A stretch of DNA of 64,000 nt from Bacillota bacterium (GTDB lineage Bacteria > Bacillota > Clostridia > Lachnospirales > Lachnospiraceae). The notes under the pieces are model-generated. The model saw nothing but the letters and a program-made list of their open reading frames with translations. It did no database searches and had not been told where the DNA came from. Positions 33,191 through 41,484 of the stretch are shown piece after piece. The DNA is taken from assembly GCA_023423335.1 (NCBI GenBank), contig JAFAFU010000051.1:62001-126000 (forward strand), given 5' to 3'. Both the position numbers and the translations under genes were made by a program. Every line of letters starts with the position of its first letter. Within the stretch, counting starts at the first letter, position 1.

Positions 33191-33272
33191 GGGGTCAAAA
33201 CCAGTCAGTTTTGACCCCTTCGCCCAGTATCAAATTCATAAAATAAGGTCAAAGCTTTGACAGCTTTGACCT
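33191..33272 (-). promoter_or_regulatory. Tandem-hairpin leader with terminator before the Amt-P-II gene
   Basis: Minus-strand order: hairpin 1 is AGGTCAAAGC/GCTTTGACCT with a seven-base loop (33246-33272). Hairpin 2 is GGGGTCAAAAC/GTTTTGACCCC with a six-base loop (33191-33218), followed by TCTTTTTTTA, so it is an intrinsic terminator. Both stems share GGTCAAA, so hairpin 1 left arm can pair with hairpin 2 right arm. It ends about 115 bases before the start codon. The rest of 33072-33422 holds the promoter and untranslated leader only. Confidence 0.75.
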
Positions 33273-33313
33273 CGTCGTCCAATTGCTTATTGATTCACAA
33301 GTAAGATACGGAG

Positions 33314-33342
33314 AGTATAGCACTATGTTTTTTATATGTCAA
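33314..33342 (-). promoter_or_regulatory. Promoter of the Amt-P-II fusion gene
   Basis: On the minus strand TTGACA (33342-33337), 17 bases and TATACT (33319-33314). Predicted transcription start near 33307, about 35 bases before hairpin 1. Confidence 0.8.
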
Positions 33343-33422
33343 TAACATTTTTAAAATTTTTTATTTGCGTCGGATGGGACCTGAATTGGACAAATTTTAT
33401 AAAAGAACAGGGAGGTTTATTG

Positions 33423-33554
33423 TCAGCGGAGAAGCTTTTTAAACCATACATACGTCCGGCTGTAGTTATTTCCTACTCTTTTTATGTGTATATAGTTACA
33501 GAAACCGATGAATGCCAATAATAAGACTACCAGTAGAATATAGGATATTTTCAT
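33423..33554 (-). CDS. Small single-span membrane protein, 43 residues
   Basis: ATG 33554 follows AGAAAGAGGTGAGG and opens a 43-codon frame beginning MKISYILLVVLLLAFIGFCN, one hydrophobic span, then a strongly basic tail (HIKRVGNNYSRTYVWFKKLLR). Ribosome site, length and composition support a real small protein. No family is recognised. It lies 123 bases downstream of the UvrA-like gene on the same strand. Confidence 0.6.
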   Translation of the reverse strand: MKISYILLVVLLLAFIGFCNYIHIKRVGNNYSRTYVWFKKLLR

Positions 33555-33677
33555 TCGCCTCACCTCTTTCTGAATCATGCCGTCAATACCATTTACAATT
33601 ATAAAATAGCATAAAAGTTATCAGACAAAAAGGTGATTCAGGTTAAATAAATGTAAAAACAATGTAAAATAACCGGA

Positions 33678-36125
33678 TTACAGGAAGCTGCCGGTAACAG
33701 ACTCCGTATTTTTACGAAGCTCCTCAGGGGTACCGGCAGCAATTATATTACCGCCGTGGATACCTCCCTCCGGACCGAGATCGATAATCCAGTCGGAAGC
33801 ATTAATAATCTGCTGGTTGTGCTCTACGACGATGACCGTACTGCCTGCATCGACGATCCGGTTCAGAAGAATCAGGAAATGATCCACATCCACCGGATGA
33901 AGTCCTGTAGTCGGTTCGTCAATCAGATAAAGGTTCTTTTTTTCCCCGCTGCTGGTCAGCTCCACAGCAAGCTTCAACCGCTGTCCTTCACCGCCGGACA
34001 GCGTAGTAAGCGTCTGGCCCAGCTCCAGATAACCGAGGCCAACCTCCTGCAGTAAGCTTAATGTCCCGGCAATCCTTGGATAATCACGAAACAGTACCGC
34101 AGCTTCCTCTATCTCCATTCCCAGAATTTCCTTCACGGACAGATTTCGGAAATGTACAGATAGCACAGTATCATTGAACTGTTTTCCGTTACATACCGGA
34201 CAGGGTACTTCCAGATCCTCAAAAAAGAGCATATTGCTGGTGACATATCCCAGGCCTTCGCAGCTCTCACAACGGCCGCCCTTTGAATTAAAGGAAAAAT
34301 GCTTTGCCAAAAGACCCAGTTCCTTTGCCGCCGGTAAACCGGCAAAGATATTCCTTATATCAGAATATACCCCGGAATAGGTGGCAACATTCGAACGCCG
34401 CATCCTGGTAAGAGGAGACTGTTCCACAGTAACAATCCGGTCGAAGACTTCTGTTCCGGCTACAATATTATGGACATTCCTGTTATCGGATTTTGCCAAT
34501 ACCTCAAAAACCAGGGTTGACTTACCGGAACCGGAGACTCCGGTCACACTGGTCAGGCATCCGATCGGAAAACGGGCATTGATATGGTTCAGGTTATATA
34601 AATCAGCGTTTTTAACTTCAATAAAGCTGCCGCTGCCCTTTCGGTATTCTCTATGCGTCGGAACAGTGCACTTAAGATATTGTCCGGTAACGGAGGCTTC
34701 CTGCTGCTTTAGCTCCCCAAGGGTGCCGGTGGCGATGATTTCACCGCCGTATTTTCCGGCTCCGGGACCAATATCAATGATATAATCAGCGGCCGCCATA
34801 ACATCAGGATCATGTTCGATAACAATTACGGTATTATTCAGATCTCTTAACGCCTTGAGAACACGAATAATTCCATCCGTATCCTTTGGATGAAGTCCGA
34901 TGGTGGGCTCGTCCAGGATATAGATCATTCCGGTCATCGTTGAGTCCAGTGTGGCTGACAGCTTGATCCGCTGGGCTTCTCCTCCGGATAAGGTCATGGT
35001 CTGCCGGTCAAGGGACAGATAGCCCAGGCCGACATTCATAATCCGGCAAAGCTTCGTCTTCAGATCAATCAGGTATGGCTCAACTATTTGCCTATCCTTA
35101 GAGCTTAAGCTGCTCTCCAGGGTCAGCAGCCACTGATACAGTTCCTCCAGGGATATGGTTACCAATTCAGGCAGCCTCGTTCCCATTACGGTTACATTTC
35201 GGCTCATTTCTCCCAGACGCTCTCCTTTGCATTCAGGGCATAGACAGGAATCAAAATATTGCTCCAGCTGCTTGTTTTCGCCGCCTTTATCGTTAAGGCG
35301 ACGCCAGAGGATAGGAAGGACACCTTCAAAACGGCCTTCTGTAACAGTTTTCGGTACTCCTATCCCGGGAAACAGGCGGCGAACCTCCTCACTTTCTGCC
35401 CCATAGAGAAGAATCGTCCTTTGCTCATGGCTAAATTCCGATACCGGAGTATCCGGGATTACCGGCAGGCCATAATGCCGGAAGGCCTGATAGAGGATGC
35501 CGATCTGATATTCCCTGTATCGCTGCTCCCAATAATCCACGGCCCCGGCTTCCAAAGAAAGCTCCTCATGGAGTACACGGCCCATAGAAATATCCAGGAC
35601 CTTTCCCAAGCCCTGACAGGTTCTGCACGCCCCTTCCCGGGTGTTGTAGGAAAAATGGGTCCGGGTCAGCTTCTCCATCCGGTGGTTGCAATGATGACAA
35701 TACATAAATACCTGAAAGCTGTCCTGGGTTTTTGTAACCTCCTCAATACAGCCGGAGGAACTGATATCCTTATGACAATTCGGACAGCTTCTGTGGCTCA
35801 GCTTCTCATAGATCATTCTGAGCTCCGTGTAAATATTGGTAACCGTACCAACGGAGGAACGGGGATTTTTACTATATTCATTCTGTGTAATGCGAATTGC
35901 GGCGGAGGCATTCAGCATGGCTTCCAGATCGGGCTTATGAAGTCCCTGATATCCTATGGCCTCAAGATACTGCCGCTGACACTCCTGATAGATAACATCA
36001 ATGGCCAGGGTTGATTTACCGGAGCCGGACAGACCGGTTAACACAACCAGTTTATTTCGGGGAATCTCCAGGGAGATATTTTTTAAATTACCCTCTTTTA
36101 CACCCTTCAGAATGATATCGTTCAT
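33678..36125 (-). CDS. UvrA-like ABC ATPase lacking the UvrB-binding domain
   Basis: An 815-residue UvrA paralogue, shorter than excision-repair UvrA (about 940). Both ATPase halves are complete: Walker A GLSGSGKST (31-39) and GVSGSGKST, signatures LSGGEAQRIKLS and LSGGEGQRLKLA, and Walker B ILDEPTIGLHP and LIDEPTTGLHP. Zinc-binding CxxC pairs are present (CPNC, CHHC, CRTCQGLG; CESCEGLGY, CPVCNGK). Between the first two pairs there are only about 30 residues, so the UvrB-binding insertion is missing. It therefore resembles UvrA2/drug-tolerance paralogues and probably does not recruit UvrB. AAGGAG supports ATG 36125. Confidence 0.88.
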   Translation of the reverse strand: MNDIILKGVKEGNLKNISLEIPRNKLVVLTGLSGSGKSTLAIDVIYQECQRQYLEAIGYQGLHKPDLEAMLNASAAIRITQNEYSKNPRSSVGTVTNIYTELRMIYEKLSHRSCPNCHKDISSSGCIEEVTKTQDSFQVFMYCHHCNHRMEKLTRTHFSYNTREGACRTCQGLGKVLDISMGRVLHEELSLEAGAVDYWEQRYREYQIGILYQAFRHYGLPVIPDTPVSEFSHEQRTILLYGAESEEVRRLFPGIGVPKTVTEGRFEGVLPILWRRLNDKGGENKQLEQYFDSCLCPECKGERLGEMSRNVTVMGTRLPELVTISLEELYQWLLTLESSLSSKDRQIVEPYLIDLKTKLCRIMNVGLGYLSLDRQTMTLSGGEAQRIKLSATLDSTMTGMIYILDEPTIGLHPKDTDGIIRVLKALRDLNNTVIVIEHDPDVMAAADYIIDIGPGAGKYGGEIIATGTLGELKQQEASVTGQYLKCTVPTHREYRKGSGSFIEVKNADLYNLNHINARFPIGCLTSVTGVSGSGKSTLVFEVLAKSDNRNVHNIVAGTEVFDRIVTVEQSPLTRMRRSNVATYSGVYSDIRNIFAGLPAAKELGLLAKHFSFNSKGGRCESCEGLGYVTSNMLFFEDLEVPCPVCNGKQFNDTVLSVHFRNLSVKEILGMEIEEAAVLFRDYPRIAGTLSLLQEVGLGYLELGQTLTTLSGGEGQRLKLAVELTSSGEKKNLYLIDEPTTGLHPVDVDHFLILLNRIVDAGSTVIVVEHNQQIINASDWIIDLGPEGGIHGGNIIAAGTPEELRKNTESVTGSFL

Positions 36126-36282
36126 TGCTCTCACTCCTTGCTTTTATTTTTCTGTTGATTTTATTATACAGCATGGAGATAATAAGTAAACTGATTTCAA
36201 GGTTTTCCCCCGGAAGTCGGACGCTTTGATCTTACCGGAGCCGGACTGCAAAGCGGGAATGAAGCAAAATTTAAAATATCAA

Positions 36283-36312
36283 TTGAATTTCCCGGAAAAA
36301 AGGTGGTAAGAT
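36283..36312 (+). promoter_or_regulatory. Possible promoter for the esterase-pucR pair
   Basis: TTGAAT (36283-36288), 18 bases, TAAGAT (36307-36312), about 50 bases before the start codon. Acceptable but not strong; no TGTGCA-N2-TGCACA palindrome lies upstream. Confidence 0.4.
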
Positions 36313-36361
36313 ATGGGCAGGAAGAGGGAATGCGCAAAAGCAGCGCAGAAATGAGGTAAAA

Positions 36362-37507
36362 ATGAAGGAATATGAAAAGCTTAAGCATTACACCTTATCG
36401 GAAATAGAAAATAAGAGAATTCATGGAAGAACATCGGGAATACTTTCTCCTCTGACCCTGTTCTGGACCGGGAGTGCGCTGGAGCTGAATGCCAGAGGCT
36501 CCGAGCTCTGGATTGAAGTTGAGGCCGGCTATGCATCTATGGAGCCCTGGATTGGCACGGTCATTAATTCATACCCGGTCGGCAGACAGATGCTGCCTGC
36601 GGGAAGGTATTGGCTCCCGGTTTTTCGCGGGATGGATCCGATAAAAGTTAAGAATGTACGGATCGTCAGGGAAATCCAGGCCATGAACGGGGATCCGTCT
36701 GGTTATCTGCAAATCCATGCCGTAAGATTTGACGGGGAATTTCTCCCTCTGGAGGAGAGACCTTATAAGATAGAATTTATCGGGGACAGCATTACCTCGG
36801 GAGAAGGAAGCGTAGGAGCGAAGCAGGAGGAGGACTGGATTCCGATGTTCTTCAGCGCTATTAATAATTATACCCGGATGACCGCCCAGGCCCTGAATGC
36901 GGATTACCGGGTGATTTCGCAGAGCGGCTGGGGTGTATATTGCAGCTGGGATAATAATCCTGACTGCAATATACCGGAAATCTATGAAAGCGTCTGCGGT
37001 GTTCTTACCGGAGAGAAAAATGAAGCACTGGGAGCATGGAGGGAGAACGATTTTACTTCCTGGCAGCCCGATGTCATAGTGGTGAATCTGGGAACCAATG
37101 ACGGCAGTGCCTTTTACAATCCCGGCTGGAGGGAGGAGGCCACCGGTAAATTATATAAACAGCAGCTAAATGAAGACGGTACCTTCCGGGAAGAAGATTT
37201 GAACCGTTTTAAGCATGCGGTAATAAGCTTCTTAGCTAAACTAAGGCGCTGTAATCCGGAGGCACAGCTTGTCTGGACCTATGGAATGCTGGGACTGCTT
37301 TTGATGCCGGCAATCAGAGAGGCGGTAAAAAGCTATTCGGAGGAAGCCGGGGACCATAGGGTATCTGTATTGGAGCTTCCGGATACCACGGAAGAAACCG
37401 TAGGCTCCAGGCTGCATCCGGGGATTTTATCCCATGAAAGGGCAGCAGAAGTCTTAAGCGGATATTTAAGGAACCTGTTGGGAAATCATAAAGATCATAA
37501 AGAATGA
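36362..37507 (+). CDS. SGNH-hydrolase esterase, carbohydrate esterase family 2-like
   Basis: A 381-residue two-domain enzyme like CE2 acetyl-esterases: an N-terminal jelly-roll (about 1-125) and a C-terminal SGNH hydrolase. The nucleophile serine lies in IEFIGDSITSGEGS, the block III asparagine in VVNLGTNDGSAF, and the histidine in SRLHPGILSHERAAEVL. Such enzymes deacetylate sugars in plant or bacterial polysaccharide. No signal peptide, so it probably acts on imported oligosaccharides. It lies 22 bases before pucR and may be co-transcribed, though a functional link to pyrimidine use is not apparent. Confidence 0.85.
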   Translation: MKEYEKLKHYTLSEIENKRIHGRTSGILSPLTLFWTGSALELNARGSELWIEVEAGYASMEPWIGTVINSYPVGRQMLPAGRYWLPVFRGMDPIKVKNVRIVREIQAMNGDPSGYLQIHAVRFDGEFLPLEERPYKIEFIGDSITSGEGSVGAKQEEDWIPMFFSAINNYTRMTAQALNADYRVISQSGWGVYCSWDNNPDCNIPEIYESVCGVLTGEKNEALGAWRENDFTSWQPDVIVVNLGTNDGSAFYNPGWREEATGKLYKQQLNEDGTFREEDLNRFKHAVISFLAKLRRCNPEAQLVWTYGMLGLLLMPAIREAVKSYSEEAGDHRVSVLELPDTTEETVGSRLHPGILSHERAAEVLSGYLRNLLGNHKDHKE

Positions 37508-37529
37508 AGATAAGAAGCGGGGTGATTAA

Positions 37530-38690
37530 ATGGCAATCACAGTGAACAAGCTCTACAGCAACTGTGCTTCGCTCTATCAGATGAAGCTGATTGCAGGGCA
37601 TAGGGGGTTAAACAATCTGGTGGTATGGGTTCATATTGTCGAGGATCAGGAAGTGGCATCCTTCCTCCACGGGCATGAGCTGATCTTTACGGCAGGATAT
37701 ATGAACCGGGAGGAGGGATGGCTGCTTAACTTCACAAAGGAGCTGCACAAGATGGATACCAGTGCATTCGTCATAAACCTCGGACCGTATACAAAGCATG
37801 TACCCCAGGAGGTAATAGACTACTGCGATGAGGTTGATATGCCGTTGTTTACGATCCCCTGGAAGACCAGGATGGTGGATGTAACCCGGGATTTTTGCAC
37901 AAGAATTATGCATAATGAGAACGTGGAAGCCAGCATTGCTACGACCGTTAAGGATATCATTTTTAAGGTCGGTGATCTGGAAACCCGGATTCAGCAGATG
38001 GAACGCAACGGTTATATGAGGGACTGCAAGCTGTGCTTTGTGAATATTTCCCTGGACAGTGTGCAGAAGGATCATGACAGTGATAACATGGAGAGACTGA
38101 AAATCTGCGTTGAGCAGATTGCCAGAACCAGCCAGAGATTGTTCATCTGCTTTACCTATCAGGAGCACCTGGTCGTTGTATTATCCGAGAATGAGATGGA
38201 ACAGATAAAGAAGTTCGTTGATGATCTGATCAACCTGGTCAGAAGGGAAAAACATGCCTTCTCCATCTATATCGGAGTCAGTCCGATTATGCAGGGCTTT
38301 GTTAACCAGGACGGCAATTTTGAGAAAGCCTTGTCCGCCAATGAGATGGCCAGGCGCAAGCAAATCAGAGTAAACTATTATGACGATCTGGACATTTATA
38401 AGCTGCTTCTGGCCGTTAAAGAAAAAAAGATACTCTATGAATTTTATGATGATGTCTTTGGTAAGCTGGAGCGGTATGACCGGGAGAATGCTACCGACCT
38501 GTTAGGCTTTCTCCGGTCCTATCTGGAGAATAACGGAAGTCCTCAGCTTGTTGCGGAGCAGCAGTATATCCATCGGAATACGGTAAACAATCAGCTGAAA
38601 AAGATTGAGAAGATCACGGGGTATAATCTCTTAAATCTGGAGGAGAAGGTCAGATGCAGCATCGGATATTTGATCAAAGATATTTTATAG
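37530..38690 (+). CDS. pucR: PucR-family transcriptional regulator of the pyrimidine island
   Basis: A 386-residue PucR-type regulator. Residues 1-125 are the PucR N-terminal domain (LNNLVVWVHIVEDQEVASFLHGHELIFTAGY). A central GGDEF-like domain follows, and a C-terminal helix-turn-helix (about 325-380) reads NNGSPQLVAEQQYIHRNTVNNQLKKIEKITG. Family members govern purine, allantoin, hydantoin or amine use, often as activators. It opens the pyrimidine-degradation island. Three identical palindromes at a fixed distance from island promoters are its probable binding sites, and the nearest begins 15 bases after its stop codon. Confidence 0.88.
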   Translation: MAITVNKLYSNCASLYQMKLIAGHRGLNNLVVWVHIVEDQEVASFLHGHELIFTAGYMNREEGWLLNFTKELHKMDTSAFVINLGPYTKHVPQEVIDYCDEVDMPLFTIPWKTRMVDVTRDFCTRIMHNENVEASIATTVKDIIFKVGDLETRIQQMERNGYMRDCKLCFVNISLDSVQKDHDSDNMERLKICVEQIARTSQRLFICFTYQEHLVVVLSENEMEQIKKFVDDLINLVRREKHAFSIYIGVSPIMQGFVNQDGNFEKALSANEMARRKQIRVNYYDDLDIYKLLLAVKEKKILYEFYDDVFGKLERYDRENATDLLGFLRSYLENNGSPQLVAEQQYIHRNTVNNQLKKIEKITGYNLLNLEEKVRCSIGYLIKDIL

Positions 38691-38704
38691 GTCTGCAGTC
38701 AGGA

Positions 38705-38718
38705 TGTGCATCTGCACA
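38705..38718 (+). promoter_or_regulatory. Island operator 1 (TGTGCA-N2-TGCACA)
   Basis: TGTGCA-TC-TGCACA, perfect six-base half-sites, 22 bases before the -35 box at 38741. Same sequence rule and same spacing as operators at 41341 and 47354. Centred about 64 bases before the predicted transcription start, typical for an activator. Confidence 0.85.
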
Positions 38719-38740
38719 CAAAAGTATGGTCATCGATTGA

Positions 38741-38769
38741 TTGAATCAGGAACCCCTGTTGTTTATAAT
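38741..38769 (+). promoter_or_regulatory. Promoter of the first aminotransferase gene
   Basis: TTGAAT (38741-38746), 17 bases, TATAAT (38764-38769). Predicted transcription start near 38776. Confidence 0.82.
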
Positions 38770-38798
38770 GATAAACATACATTCAGTGTAATAGCGAA

Positions 38799-38831
38799 GA
38801 GGCTTGTTTGGCAGAACAAGCCTCTTTGTTT
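38799..38831 (+). terminator. Hairpin terminator in the leader of the aminotransferase gene
   Basis: GAGGCTTGTT pairs with AACAAGCCTC around a six-base loop, followed by TTTGTTT. It lies between the promoter and the ribosome site, about 24 bases after the predicted start, so it can end both pucR read-through and nascent leader transcripts. Confidence 0.72.
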
Positions 38832-38853
38832 ATCTATGAAGGAGGATGATCAT

Positions 38854-40179
38854 ATGACTGGTAAGGAGATTACTAGTACCTTACAGGATTACAATTTGCA
38901 GTCCTGGAGCAAACAAAGGGGGCTGAACCCAATCCCGGTTGAACGGGCGGAGGGGATTTATTTCTGGGATTATGAGGGTAACCGTTATACGGATATGTCG
39001 GCCCAGCTTGTGAACATGAATGTGGGCTTTGGCAATCAGGCGATTGCAGATGCGATAAAGGAGCAGGTGGATAAATTCTGCTTTGTTGCACCTTCCTACG
39101 GTGCGGAGTCCAGGGCGAAGCTGGCGAAGAAGATCATTGAGCTGATGCCGGATAATATGGGGAAGGTATTCTTCACCAATGCGGGAGCAGAATCCAACGA
39201 AAATGCTGTGAAGATGGCCCGGATGTTTACCGGCAGGAGCAAGGTATTCAGCAGATACCGCAGTTATCATGGTTCCTCCTTCGGCGCCGGTAATCTGACC
39301 GGGGAACCGAGGCGCTATCCTCTGGAACCCGGAATACCCGGCTTCATCAAGTTCTTTGATCCCTATATTTACCGGGAAGCCATTGAATTTGCGGACGAAG
39401 AGGCTGCAACAAAATACTATCTGAAGAAGCTGCGGGAACAGCTGGTTTATGAGGGAGCAGACAGTGTGGCAGCAATTGTACTGGAGACCGTTACCGGCTC
39501 CAATGGAATCCTTATCCCGCCCAGGGGCTACCTGCCCGGAGTGAGGGAAATCTGTGACGAATTCGGGATTATGCTGATTTGTGACGAGGTTATGGCCGGA
39601 TGGGGAAGAACCGGAAAGATGTTTGCCTTTGAGAATTTCGGGATTAAACCGGATATCGTTACTTTTGCAAAAGGGGTTACCTGCGGATACGTTCCCCTCG
39701 GCGGAGTTGTGGTGAGCAAGGAGATTGCAGCATATTTTGACGATCACCTGCTGTCCTGCGGACTTACCTACAGTGGACATCCCCTGGCCTGTGCGGCAGG
39801 TGTTGCCTGCATAAACTTCTATGAAGAAGCGGGGATACTGGAGCATGTGAATCAGGTCGGCAAGGTGCTGGGTGAGAAACTGGAGGAGATTAAGAAGACA
39901 CATCCCTGTGTGGGGGACGTACGCTACATCGGTCTGTTTTCCGCGGTAGAACTGGTGAGGGATAAAGCGACGAAGGAACCGTTGGTTCCCTACGGCAAAG
40001 ATCCGGAGGGAATTATGGGAAAAATTATCGGGGCATTAAAGGAAAAGCGGTTCATGACCTATTCCCATGAGAACATGGTGCTGGTTACGCCGCCCCTTAT
40101 CATCACTAAGGAACAGCTGGCAGAGGAGCTCATAAAGCTGGATGAGGTCCTTGCCATGGTGGACAGGGAGTTCCTATAA
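38854..40179 (+). CDS. Class III (omega) aminotransferase, probable beta-alanine aminotransferase
   Basis: A 441-residue PLP-dependent class III aminotransferase. TNAGAESNENAVKMAR is the cofactor phosphate site, SYHGSSFGAG stacks the ring, ICDEVMAGWGRTGKMFAF gives the cofactor aspartate, and TFAKGVTCGYVPLGGV the Schiff-base lysine. It belongs with beta-alanine/taurine:pyruvate-type enzymes. In this island the natural substrate is beta-alanine from uracil, yielding malonic semialdehyde; this is inferred from context. Start ATG 38854 follows GGAGGATG. A longer frame upstream overlaps the promoter and is not coding. It has its own operator, promoter, leader hairpin and terminator. Confidence 0.85.
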   Translation: MTGKEITSTLQDYNLQSWSKQRGLNPIPVERAEGIYFWDYEGNRYTDMSAQLVNMNVGFGNQAIADAIKEQVDKFCFVAPSYGAESRAKLAKKIIELMPDNMGKVFFTNAGAESNENAVKMARMFTGRSKVFSRYRSYHGSSFGAGNLTGEPRRYPLEPGIPGFIKFFDPYIYREAIEFADEEAATKYYLKKLREQLVYEGADSVAAIVLETVTGSNGILIPPRGYLPGVREICDEFGIMLICDEVMAGWGRTGKMFAFENFGIKPDIVTFAKGVTCGYVPLGGVVVSKEIAAYFDDHLLSCGLTYSGHPLACAAGVACINFYEEAGILEHVNQVGKVLGEKLEEIKKTHPCVGDVRYIGLFSAVELVRDKATKEPLVPYGKDPEGIMGKIIGALKEKRFMTYSHENMVLVTPPLIITKEQLAEELIKLDEVLAMVDREFL

Positions 40180-40220
40180 TCCCCAAATAGCCGTCAAAGG
40201 ATAAGGAACAGGATATTGGA

Positions 40221-40260
40221 GCGAAGGGATTTTTTAACAGAGGTCCTTCGCTTCTTTTTT
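40221..40260 (+). terminator. Terminator after the first aminotransferase
   Basis: GCGAAGG (40221-40227) pairs with CCTTCGC (40245-40251), followed by TTCTTTTTT. It overlaps the end of the convergent permease gene. Confidence 0.8.
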
Positions 40261-41145
40261 GTTCATCTTGCTTTTTGGTGAAAGGTTAACGACTACGGAG
40301 GAGGTAAGCACCAGGACAATCCCGATGGCTTCCATGGGGGTTAAGCGCTCCCGGTATAGCAGGAAGCCGAAGCCGGTTGCCACAACCGGCTCGATACAGG
40401 CCAGAATGGAGGCCGTTCCTGCCTCCATGCTATGTAACCCAAAGGTGTATAGGGCATATGCGGCGATCGTAACAAGCAGCACCATACTGGCAAGATCAGG
40501 CCAGATCCGGCAGTTAAGGCGGATAAGCCTTATCGTCCGGGCAAAATCAGCAAAGGGCAGAGAACTTAGGCCTGCGAAGAAAAATGTATACAGGGTAATG
40601 GTAAGAGAAGAGTAGCCCCGGCTCAGAGCAGCCCGGGTAAAAATACTATAGAGGGCATATCCGAAACCGGCTCCGATACCGAGCATGAAATCCGCAGCCC
40701 CCAGCTTCAGGGAATTCTTAAGAATTCCTGAGACGAATACACAACCCGCAAAGCTCATCAGCAGCGTAAGTATTTTTCTTGGGGTGATGCGTTCCTTAAA
40801 AAAGACATGTGCCAATAGGATGACAAAGGAGGGGGCGGTGTATAGAAGAACAGCCGCCAATGAAAGGGAGGTCCTGGTTATGGTGGTGAAATAGCAGTAA
40901 TTAAAGAAAGTAATGCTTAAGATTCCGGATGCTGCAAATAGCGCCAGATCCTTCCGGCAAATTAGCAGGAGTCTTCTTCGAAAGAAAAAAGTATACAATA
41001 ACAGGATTAAAAAAGCTCCTATGGAACGTATGGCAACGATATCCATGGGAGAAAAGCCGATTACCTCAATTCTTCGGACAAATATCCCCATACTGCCCCA
41101 GATACAGGCTGCTGCGATAATGAAAACTGCCGGAAACCGCTTCAT
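40234..41145 (-). CDS. EamA-family (DMT) permease
   Basis: A ten-span permease of the drug/metabolite transporter superfamily with two EamA repeats (FIIAACIWGSMGIFVRR type opening; second repeat with LGIGAGFGYALYSIFTRAAL and ILACIEPVVATGFGFLLYRERL). Substrates of the family are mostly small metabolites exported by proton exchange; export of an island end product such as 3-hydroxypropionate or of amino acids is speculative. The in-frame start at 41235 would fuse a 30-residue leader that belongs to a repeat; GGAGG before ATG 41145 and family alignment support the shorter form. Runs opposite to the rest of the island. Confidence 0.85.
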   Translation of the reverse strand: MKRFPAVFIIAAACIWGSMGIFVRRIEVIGFSPMDIVAIRSIGAFLILLLYTFFFRRRLLLICRKDLALFAASGILSITFFNYCYFTTITRTSLSLAAVLLYTAPSFVILLAHVFFKERITPRKILTLLMSFAGCVFVSGILKNSLKLGAADFMLGIGAGFGYALYSIFTRAALSRGYSSLTITLYTFFFAGLSSLPFADFARTIRLIRLNCRIWPDLASMVLLVTIAAYALYTFGLHSMEAGTASILACIEPVVATGFGFLLYRERLTPMEAIGIVLVLTSSVVVNLSPKSKMNKKEAKDLC

Positions 41146-41235
41146 AATAACCTCCATGTTGCCGATACCCGCGAATCCCGGCGTCAGCACAAATTTGCCG
41201 TGTGAAAAATCGGTATTTTTCACACTAACCTCCAT
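41143..41235 (-). repeat. 5' leader repeat, copy 2, before the EamA gene
   Basis: Minus strand: ATGGAGGTTAGTGTGAAAAA, a GTGTGAAAAAT/ATTTTTCACAC hairpin, then TGTGCTGACGCCGGGATTCG, CGGGTATCGGCAACATGGAG and GTTATTATG at the gene start. Nearly identical to 1279-1327 over about 45 bases. It reads in frame as VKNTDFSHGKFVLTPGFAGI followed by GNMEVIM and the EamA protein. The element holds one ribosome site and GTG at its left end and a second ribosome site and ATG at its right end. Confidence 0.78.
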
Positions 41236-41340
41236 ACTGCCATCAGGCAGCTATAATATTAAGCGAAAAGCACAGAAGTGCTTTTTGTCATTTATCAATC
41301 ATGCTAGCATAAAAGATAGGGAATGTAAATGGCAGGAATT

Positions 41341-41354
41341 TGTGCAACTGCACA
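41341..41354 (+). promoter_or_regulatory. Island operator 2 (TGTGCA-N2-TGCACA)
   Basis: TGTGCA-AC-TGCACA, 22 bases before the -35 box at 41377. It lies in the 339-base space between the divergent EamA and binding-protein genes, which otherwise holds the EamA leader repeat, the promoter and a leader hairpin. Confidence 0.85.
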
Positions 41355-41376
41355 CCTATTTGTGTATTACTGCCCA

Positions 41377-41405
41377 TTGCCAAATAATTTTTATTTTGTT
41401 AGTAT
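41377..41405 (+). promoter_or_regulatory. Promoter of the amino-acid ABC transporter operon
   Basis: TTGCCA (41377-41382), 17 bases, TAGTAT (41400-41405). Both boxes are weaker than consensus, as expected of an activated promoter. Predicted transcription start near 41412. Confidence 0.75.
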
Positions 41406-41430
41406 GAGTCATCATAAAACATTTGCAAGG

Positions 41431-41458
41431 GAGCACCCGATTATCGAGGTGCTCTTTT
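41431..41458 (+). terminator. Hairpin terminator in the ABC operon leader
   Basis: GAGCACC pairs with GGTGCTC around a ten-base loop, followed by four T residues. It begins about 20 bases after the predicted transcription start and ends 27 bases before the start codon. Confidence 0.65.
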
Positions 41459-41484
41459 CTGCATCCATTAAAGGAGGAGTAGAT

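Noticed and set aside
31112..33272. ANTAR-type hexaloop targets before the amt genes
   Set aside because: Two hairpins are present, but only one loop has six bases and it lacks the A1/G4 pattern; kept as an unclassified tandem-hairpin leader.
35259..36014. 251-codon open frame on the plus strand opposite the UvrA-like gene
   Set aside because: It is a shadow of a well-supported coding sequence, has no ribosome site and encodes no recognisable domain.
38704..38853. N-terminal extension of the aminotransferase (frame open from 38704)
   Set aside because: The stretch holds the operator, a consensus promoter and a hairpin; the family start and ribosome site are at 38854.
38881..39903. 340-codon open frame on the minus strand opposite the aminotransferase
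   Set aside because: Antisense shadow of a clear PLP enzyme; composition rich in His/Gln/Cys and without domain features.
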